In this document: piece by piece, positions 5,875 through 9,517 of the stretch
How positions within the stretch are numbered: position 1 is the stretch's first letter
Layout: the number at the start of each line of letters is the position of its first letter
Assembly: GCA_947175375.1 (NCBI GenBank)
Contig: CAMWMT010000064.1
Span: 1-9,517, forward strand
Reading direction: 5' to 3'
DNA length: 9,517 bases
Source of the DNA: an uncultured Clostridiaceae bacterium
Lineage (GTDB): Bacteria; Bacillota; Clostridia; Lachnospirales; Lachnospiraceae
Position numbers and translations under genes: made by a program
Notes under the pieces: generated by a model
Databases searched by the model: none
The model's input: the letters and a program-made list of their open reading frames with translations, nothing else
Told to the model about the DNA's origin: nothing

Positions 5875-7902
5875 ATGAAACAATTACTTTTTGGCACGGC
5901 TTATTATGATGAATATATGCCATACGAACGTCTGGAACAGGATGTTGCCATGATGAAAAAGGCAGGGATCAACACAGTACGGATCGCGGAATCCACATGG
6001 AGTACCTGCGAGCCGCAGGAAGGCGTCTTTGATTTCTTCCATGTAGAACGCGTTATGGATGCAATGGAAGAGGCAGGAATCCATGTGATCATCGGTACGC
6101 CAACCTATGCAGTTCCTACATGGATGATAAAATCCCATCCGGATGTACTGGCTGAGACGGTAAAAGGCAGGGGGATCTATGGGGCGCGGCAGATCATGGA
6201 TATCACCCATCCGGTATACCGCTTTTATGGAGAGAGGATCATCCGCAGATTGATGGAATGTACTGCTCACAGAAAGTGTGTAATTGGATTCCAACTGGAT
6301 AATGAGACAAAATATTATGGGACTGCTGGAAAAAATGTTCAGGAACAGTTTGTGAAATATCTGCGGAAAAAATTTGACAATAATCTGGATGTATTGAACC
6401 AGGAATTTGGTCTGGATTACTGGAGCAACCGTATCAATGCATGGGAGGACTTTCCGGATGTAAGGGGCACCATTAATGGCAGCCTTGGTGCGGAATTTGA
6501 GAAATTCCAAAGGTCTCTCGTAGATGAGTTTTTAAACTGGCAGGCGGATATCGTAAATGAATACCGCAGGGAAGACCAGTTCATCACTCATAATTTTGAC
6601 TACGAATGGCGGGGATATTCTTTTGGTGTACAGCCGGATGTGAATCACTTCCATGCGTCAAAATGCCTTACGATCGCGGGCGCAGATATTTACCATCCTG
6701 CACAGGATGCGTTGACAGGTGCGGAGATCGCGTTTGGCGGTGATATGGCAAGATCACTAAAGCATGATAATTATCTGATTCTGGAGACACAAGCGCAGGG
6801 ATTTCCGGGATGGACGCCGTATAAGGGGCAGCTGCGCCTTCAGGCATTCAGCCATATTGCTTCCGGGGCAAACAGCGTCATGTACTGGCACTGGCATTCG
6901 ATACACAATTCATTTGAAACGTATTGGAAAGGGATTCTGAGCCATGATTTTCAGGAAAATGACACCTATCGGGAAGCGTGTATCATTGGTCAGGAATTCT
7001 CAAAGATTGGCACTCATCTCGTAAATCTGAAGAAGAAAAACGATGTTGCGATTTTGGTCAGCAATGAAGCGCTGACCGCTTTGAAATGGTTTGGGATTGA
7101 GGCGACAGCAGCAGGGAATAAAGGAATCGGTTATAATGATGTCGTCCGCTGGATCTATGATGTATTGTATAAAATGAATGTGGAATGCGACTTTATATGG
7201 CCAGAGTCAGATCATTTGGATGAATATAAGGTAATCGTCGTACCAGCCCTTTATGCAGCGCCGGATGATTTATTAAAGAGGCTTGACCAGTATGCTCAGG
7301 ATGGAGGATATCTGGTTGCAACTTTTAAGACAGCATTTGCAAATGAGAACCTGAAAGTCAGCCATGAGATACAGCCGCATATTCTGAACCGCTGCTTTGG
7401 AGTAAAATATCACCAGTTTACATTTCCGCAGAAGGTTGGGTTGACCGGAAAGATCATTGGGGATTCCGTCAAAGGGAAAGCAGAGACTTTCATGGAACTT
7501 CTGATACCGGATGGGGCAGAGGTTCTGGCATCCTATGACCACTATAACTGGAAGGAATACGTTGCCGTGACCAAAAACAGTTATGGCAGGGGAAAAGCTG
7601 TCTATCTGGGATGTATGACGGATAAAATCACATTGGAGAAAGTCTTGAAGGATATTTTGCATGATGCAATAGCAGAACTGCCGGAAGAAAGATTTCCTGT
7701 TATCGTGAGAAAAGGGAAAAATGACCTTGGAAAGACGGTAAGATTCTATCTGAATTATTCTGCGTCAGAGCAGGTTGTGAAAAACGGGTCGCTGGCAGGT
7801 ATGGAGCTTTTGTCAGAAACAGAGGTTCAAAGCCAGGAGGAGATCCATATTCCAGCTTGGGGTGTTAAAATAGTGGAAGAAAATCAGGCGATTGAGCCAT
7901 GA
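5875..7902 (+). CDS. GH42 family beta-galactosidase
   Basis: A 675-aa retaining glycosidase of family GH42, a normal length for the family. The N-terminal TIM barrel (about 1-390) opens with LLFGTAYYDEYMP and NTVRIAESTWSTCEPQEG. The acid/base glutamate is E144 in GFQLDNE, and the nucleophile is E304 in LILETQAQGFPGW. A conserved aromatic stretch (MYWHWHSIH) lines the subsite region. Residues about 391-600 match the trimerisation domain and the remainder the small beta-domain. There is no signal peptide, so the enzyme should be cytoplasmic and act on imported beta-galactosides; in gut bacteria GH42 enzymes often take short galactosides rather than lactose. The four-cysteine zinc site known from Thermus A4 is absent. 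AGAGAGG precedes the ATG by five bases. No sugar transporter or regulator is adjacent. The family is certain; the substrate is not. Confidence 0.93.
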   Translation: MKQLLFGTAYYDEYMPYERLEQDVAMMKKAGINTVRIAESTWSTCEPQEGVFDFFHVERVMDAMEEAGIHVIIGTPTYAVPTWMIKSHPDVLAETVKGRGIYGARQIMDITHPVYRFYGERIIRRLMECTAHRKCVIGFQLDNETKYYGTAGKNVQEQFVKYLRKKFDNNLDVLNQEFGLDYWSNRINAWEDFPDVRGTINGSLGAEFEKFQRSLVDEFLNWQADIVNEYRREDQFITHNFDYEWRGYSFGVQPDVNHFHASKCLTIAGADIYHPAQDALTGAEIAFGGDMARSLKHDNYLILETQAQGFPGWTPYKGQLRLQAFSHIASGANSVMYWHWHSIHNSFETYWKGILSHDFQENDTYREACIIGQEFSKIGTHLVNLKKKNDVAILVSNEALTALKWFGIEATAAGNKGIGYNDVVRWIYDVLYKMNVECDFIWPESDHLDEYKVIVVPALYAAPDDLLKRLDQYAQDGGYLVATFKTAFANENLKVSHEIQPHILNRCFGVKYHQFTFPQKVGLTGKIIGDSVKGKAETFMELLIPDGAEVLASYDHYNWKEYVAVTKNSYGRGKAVYLGCMTDKITLEKVLKDILHDAIAELPEERFPVIVRKGKNDLGKTVRFYLNYSASEQVVKNGSLAGMELLSETEVQSQEEIHIPAWGVKIVEENQAIEP

Positions 7903-8012
7903 TAAAAACGGAATGAAGAATTAATTGTGGTTTCCGGGATATCTTGTATAAGAGATATGGCCTGTAAGAATTACAAAGTTTTCTGTTATGGCAAATCCAT
8001 ATTTTCCATTCA

Positions 8013-8033
8013 TCGTAATAATTGACATTACAA
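8013..8033. promoter_or_regulatory. predicted Rrf2 operator (autoregulatory site)
   Basis: TCGTAA (8013-8018), nine bases, then TTACAA (8028-8033): a palindrome with one mismatch to the TTGTAA-N9-TTACAA sites upstream of the split-barrel gene. Its spacer ends in TTGACA, which is the -35 box of the promoter that follows. A bound repressor would cover the -35, giving negative autoregulation of the Rrf2 gene. Binding itself is inferred. Confidence 0.7.
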
Positions 8034-8050
8034 CAAAAAGGAGATAAAAT
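8022..8050 (+). promoter_or_regulatory. promoter of the Rrf2 regulator gene
   Basis: A consensus -35 TTGACA (8022-8027) and -10 TAAAAT (8045-8050) lie exactly 17 bases apart. Transcription should begin near 8057, leaving a leader of only about 18 bases before the ATG at 8075. Confidence 0.75.
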
Positions 8051-8074
8051 ATAAAAAAATGAGAGGTGTTGTTC

Positions 8075-8503
8075 ATGCAGATTTCAAGCAGGTTTACGCT
8101 GGCAGTTCATATACTTACCTGTATAGATGTATTTAAGGATGATTATAAGGTGACAAGTGATTTCCTGGCGGGCAGCACGAATGTGAACCCGGTGATTGTC
8201 CGTAAGATACTGGGGCAGTTAAAAGCAGCAGGGCTTGTGAATGTTGCCAGGGGTTCTGGCGGTGCTTCAATCCCCAGACCTTTAAACGAGATTTCTTTTC
8301 TAGATATCTACCATGCGGTTGAGTGTATTGAAAATGGAGAGCTATTTCATTTTCATGAGAATCCAAATGGAGATTGCCCGGTGGGAAGGAACATCCATGT
8401 GGTTTTGGATGATAAGCTGATGCGGGTGCAAAAGGCCATGGAGGCTGAACTTTCTTCTATTACTCTGGAAGATATTATGCGGGATACAAGGAAATTGATT
8501 TGA
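8075..8503 (+). CDS. Rrf2 family transcriptional regulator (YwnA/HypR-like)
   Basis: A 142-aa winged helix-turn-helix repressor. It begins with the family signature MQISSRFTLAVHILT and continues with SDFLAGSTNVNPVIVRKIL (recognition helix region, about 29-46), LKAAGLVNVARGSGGA (wing) and NEISFLDIYHAVE. Cysteines are C16, C84 and C101. C101 lies in NGDCPVGRNI, the position of a redox-active cysteine in the S. aureus Rrf2 protein HypR; the three closely spaced cysteines of Fe-S members such as IscR are not present. A thiol-based oxidant sensor is therefore more likely than an Fe-S sensor. The start is the ATG at 8075, eight bases after GAGAGG; the GTG at 8066 lies at the end of that site. The gene has its own promoter overlapped by a palindrome, and a strong terminator follows. 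The oxidant sensed is inferred. Confidence 0.92.
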   Translation: MQISSRFTLAVHILTCIDVFKDDYKVTSDFLAGSTNVNPVIVRKILGQLKAAGLVNVARGSGGASIPRPLNEISFLDIYHAVECIENGELFHFHENPNGDCPVGRNIHVVLDDKLMRVQKAMEAELSSITLEDIMRDTRKLI

Positions 8504-8513
8504 GATTATGGAA

Positions 8514-8555
8514 TTTGGGGTTTTGAAGTGATTTTCAAAGCCTCAAAATTTTTTT
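8514..8555 (+). terminator. rho-independent terminator after the Rrf2 gene
   Basis: A stem of about 14 pairs joins 8514-8527 to 8534-8547 (two G-U wobbles) around the loop GTGATT, followed by a run of seven T (8549-8555). It starts 11 bases after the TGA and isolates the regulator's transcript from the promoter of the next gene. Confidence 0.85.
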
Positions 8556-8566
8556 GAAAAACTTTA

Positions 8567-8587
8567 TTGTAACTCTTGACATTACAA
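8567..8587. promoter_or_regulatory. predicted Rrf2 operator 1 of the split-barrel gene promoter
   Basis: TTGTAA (8567-8572), nine bases, then TTACAA (8582-8587): a perfect palindrome whose spacer ends in the -35 box TTGACA. The 15 bases TTGACATTACAACAA (8576-8590) are identical to 8022-8036 upstream of the Rrf2 gene. Confidence 0.78.
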
Positions 8588-8604
8588 CAAGAGCGTGCTA
8601 ATAT
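8576..8604 (+). promoter_or_regulatory. strong sigma-A-type promoter of the split-barrel flavoprotein gene
   Basis: The -35 TTGACA (8576-8581) and -10 TAATAT (8599-8604) are 17 bases apart, with TG at 8596-8597 giving an extended -10. The expected start is near 8611, inside operator 2. It lies between and overlaps two palindromes. Confidence 0.82.
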
Positions 8605-8608
8605 ATGG

Positions 8609-8629
8609 TTGTAATAAGTATAGTTACAA
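8609..8629. promoter_or_regulatory. predicted Rrf2 operator 2 at the transcription start
   Basis: TTGTAA (8609-8614), nine bases, then TTACAA (8624-8629). The arms extend to seven pairs as GTTGTAA/TTACAAC. Its centre is 42 bases from operator 1, about four helical turns, so two dimers would bind on the same face of the DNA. Confidence 0.78.
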
Positions 8630-8662
8630 CAAAAAAGTTCTAAAAAGCGGAGGTATCTTAAA

Positions 8663-9058
8663 ATGAAAAAAGTAGTGGAATTTTTGCAGGCAAACCCGGT
8701 ACAGTATCTGGCGACTGTTGGTCGTGACGGAAAAGCAAAGTGCCGCCCGTTCATGTTCTGTTTTGAGCAGGATGGAAAACTTTGGTTCTGTACCAACAAT
8801 ACGAAGGATGTTTATAAGGATATGCAGGCAAACCCAGAAGTTGAAGTGTCTGTTTCCTCTCCGGAGTATGCGTGGATTCGTCTGGCAGGCAAGGCTGTGT
8901 TTGAGAATAACATGACTGTTAAAGAGGGCTGTATGAACAATCCAATTGTCAAGGGACAGTATCAGACTGCAGACAATCCTATCTTTGAGGTATTTTATCT
9001 TGAAAATCCCCATGGTGTGATTGCGGATTTTTCCGGTAACCCTCCGTATGAATTTTAG
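8663..9058 (+). CDS. pyridoxamine 5'-phosphate oxidase-like FMN-binding split-barrel protein
   Basis: A 131-aa protein of the PNPOx-like split-barrel group (PF01243 type), soluble, with no signal peptide. It has the family order: an N-terminal helix (MKKVVEFLQANP), the strand pair QYLATVGRDGKAKCRPF, KLWFCTNNTKDVYKDMQANP (phosphate-contacting region in flavin-binding members), then VEVSVSSPEYAWIRLAGKAVF. Relatives bind FMN, F420 or haem as dimers and include stress-response and drug-reducing proteins; the exact substrate cannot be read from sequence. AGCGGAGG lies nine bases before the ATG. The promoter carries two predicted Rrf2 operators, so expression should rise when the repressor is inactivated. 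Only 14 bases separate its stop from the FMN-riboswitch-like leader of ribU, with no terminator seen. A flavin cofactor is therefore likely but not shown. Confidence 0.88.
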   Translation: MKKVVEFLQANPVQYLATVGRDGKAKCRPFMFCFEQDGKLWFCTNNTKDVYKDMQANPEVEVSVSSPEYAWIRLAGKAVFENNMTVKEGCMNNPIVKGQYQTADNPIFEVFYLENPHGVIADFSGNPPYEF

Positions 9059-9072
9059 GCGGGATAAAGCAC

Positions 9073-9173
9073 ATCTTCGGGGCAGGGTGAAATCCCTGAC
9101 CGACAGTTGCTATAAAAGTGTGCAGGAACCATCCGGCGGATGGTTCCCTGCAATAGTCTGGATGAAAGAAGAT
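9073..9173 (+). promoter_or_regulatory. FMN riboswitch-like leader (RFN element), atypical, lacking P3-P5
   Basis: P1 pairs ATCTTC (9073-9078) with GAAGAT (9168-9173). The conserved GGGGCAGGGTGAAAT and CCCTGACC form P2 (about 9079-9101). GACAG (9102-9106) and AGTCTGGATG (9155-9164) match the two sides of P6. These pieces, in this order and next to a ribU gene, identify the RFN family. Between them the canonical P3, P4 and P5 are not found. Instead TGCAGGAACCATCC (9121-9134) pairs with 9138-9152 as a 14-pair hairpin with one bulged C and a GGC loop. No T-run follows. As the FMN aptamer is known from Fusobacterium, FMN stacks between A48 and A85 and pairs with A99. The equivalents of A85 (9103) and A99 (9162) are present, but the segment that should hold A48 is missing. 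FMN binding is therefore doubtful. Confidence 0.72.
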
Positions 9174-9182
9174 ATGACATTT

Positions 9183-9517
9183 ATGAATAAGGCTATTATT
9201 TTGAATAAAAGAACAAATACAAAAATGAAACATTATAATACCAGGGCAGTTACAATGACTGCCATGCTTGCGGCAATTTCTTATATTTTGGCTTTTGCGG
9301 AATTTCCTGTTCCGCTGTCTCCGTCATTTGCCCGGATGGATCTGTCCGATTTTCCGGCATTGATTGGTGCGTTCGCATTTGGGCCAATCGCCGGTATCAT
9401 GATTGAGCTTGTAAAAAATGGTCTGCAGTTATTATCTACTTCAACAGGAGGCGTTGGGGAGCTTGCCAACTTTCTTATAGGCGCTTCATATGTGGGGGCG
9501 GCAGGTCTTATATATAG
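9183..9517 (+). CDS. ribU: ECF transporter riboflavin-binding S component RibU (3' partial)
   Basis: The first 111 residues of the membrane S component that binds riboflavin and works with an ECF energising module (T subunit plus two ATPases) to import it. After a hydrophilic N-terminus come the segments AVTMTAMLAAISYILAFAEF (22-41) and, after MDLSDFPALIGAFAFGPIAG (52-71), the KNGLQLL stretch, all typical of RibU. The window ends at the third membrane segment. Start choice is uncertain: the in-frame ATGs at 9162, 9174, 9183 and 9225 are all possible. I prefer 9183 because GAAGA at 9168-9172 is the only plausible ribosome binding site, at ten bases. That site lies inside the P1 strand of the leader, so P1 formation would hide it. 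Transcription may come from the Rrf2-controlled promoter at 8576, since no terminator intervenes. Confidence 0.88.
   Translation, partial: MNKAIILNKRTNTKMKHYNTRAVTMTAMLAAISYILAFAEFPVPLSPSFARMDLSDFPALIGAFAFGPIAGIMIELVKNGLQLLSTSTGGVGELANFLIGASYVGAAGLIY

Noticed and set aside
5884..6510. 208-codon open frame on the - strand
   Set aside because: It lies entirely inside the well-supported GH42 gene, and its translation shows no domain; it is a shadow frame.
7939..7958. ATATCT...AGATAT hairpin downstream of the GH42 gene as a terminator
   Set aside because: A six-pair AT-rich stem with an eight-base loop and no T-run; not a credible intrinsic terminator.
8624..9013. 129-codon open frame on the - strand over the split-barrel gene
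   Set aside because: It is opposite a clear family member with promoter and ribosome binding site, and its own sequence is unstructured.
9121..9152. Long GC-rich hairpin in the ribU leader as an intrinsic terminator
   Set aside because: It is followed by CAATAGTC rather than a T-run, and lies inside the P6 part of the aptamer-like fold.
1..9517. CRISPR array, tRNA, rRNA or insertion sequence
   Set aside because: I saw no regularly spaced repeats, no cloverleaf with a CCA-type end, no rRNA motifs and no transposase in either strand.

Overview
The window looks like the chromosome of a gut-type Clostridia member, most likely Lachnospiraceae. This rests on strong AGGAG-type ribosome binding sites, mid-to-low GC, a lone GH42 beta-galactosidase, an AAA-ATPase-like/PD-(D/E)XK protein of a type common in that family, and an ECF-type riboflavin transporter behind an FMN-riboswitch-like leader. 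This is a judgement from family content, not a species assignment. All supported genes are on the + strand.

Layout. (1) 1-1106 is the 3' part of a sodium/phosphate cotransporter with a PhoU-like tail. (2) About 1107-3168 is AT-rich accessory DNA: a likely decayed small gene, two unrecognised small proteins of 208 and 80 aa that resemble orphan immunity proteins, and a secreted protein of unknown function. (3) 3216-5785 holds a short open frame that looks like the N-terminus of a lost paralogue, the AAA-ATPase-like/nuclease gene, and a cysteine-rich membrane protein. (4) 5875-7902 is a GH42 glycosidase. (5) 8013-9517 is a compact regulatory block: an Rrf2 repressor, its terminator, a flavin-type split-barrel protein, an FMN-riboswitch-like leader, and the 5' part of ribU.

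Block 5 is the best-supported part. The palindrome TTGTAA-N9-TTACAA (one base changed in one copy) occurs three times: once over the Rrf2 gene's own promoter and twice around the split-barrel gene's promoter. In both promoters the -35 box TTGACA fills the same part of the palindrome's spacer. This implies an autoregulated Rrf2 repressor that also controls the flavin-type gene. No terminator is visible between that gene and ribU, so the same promoter may also feed the riboflavin importer.

The leader before ribU keeps the P1, P2 and P6 parts of an FMN aptamer, but the segment that should hold P3, P4 and P5 is absent. In its place is one long GC-rich hairpin. It is either a deletion-damaged riboswitch or a reduced variant, and it is the most testable oddity here.
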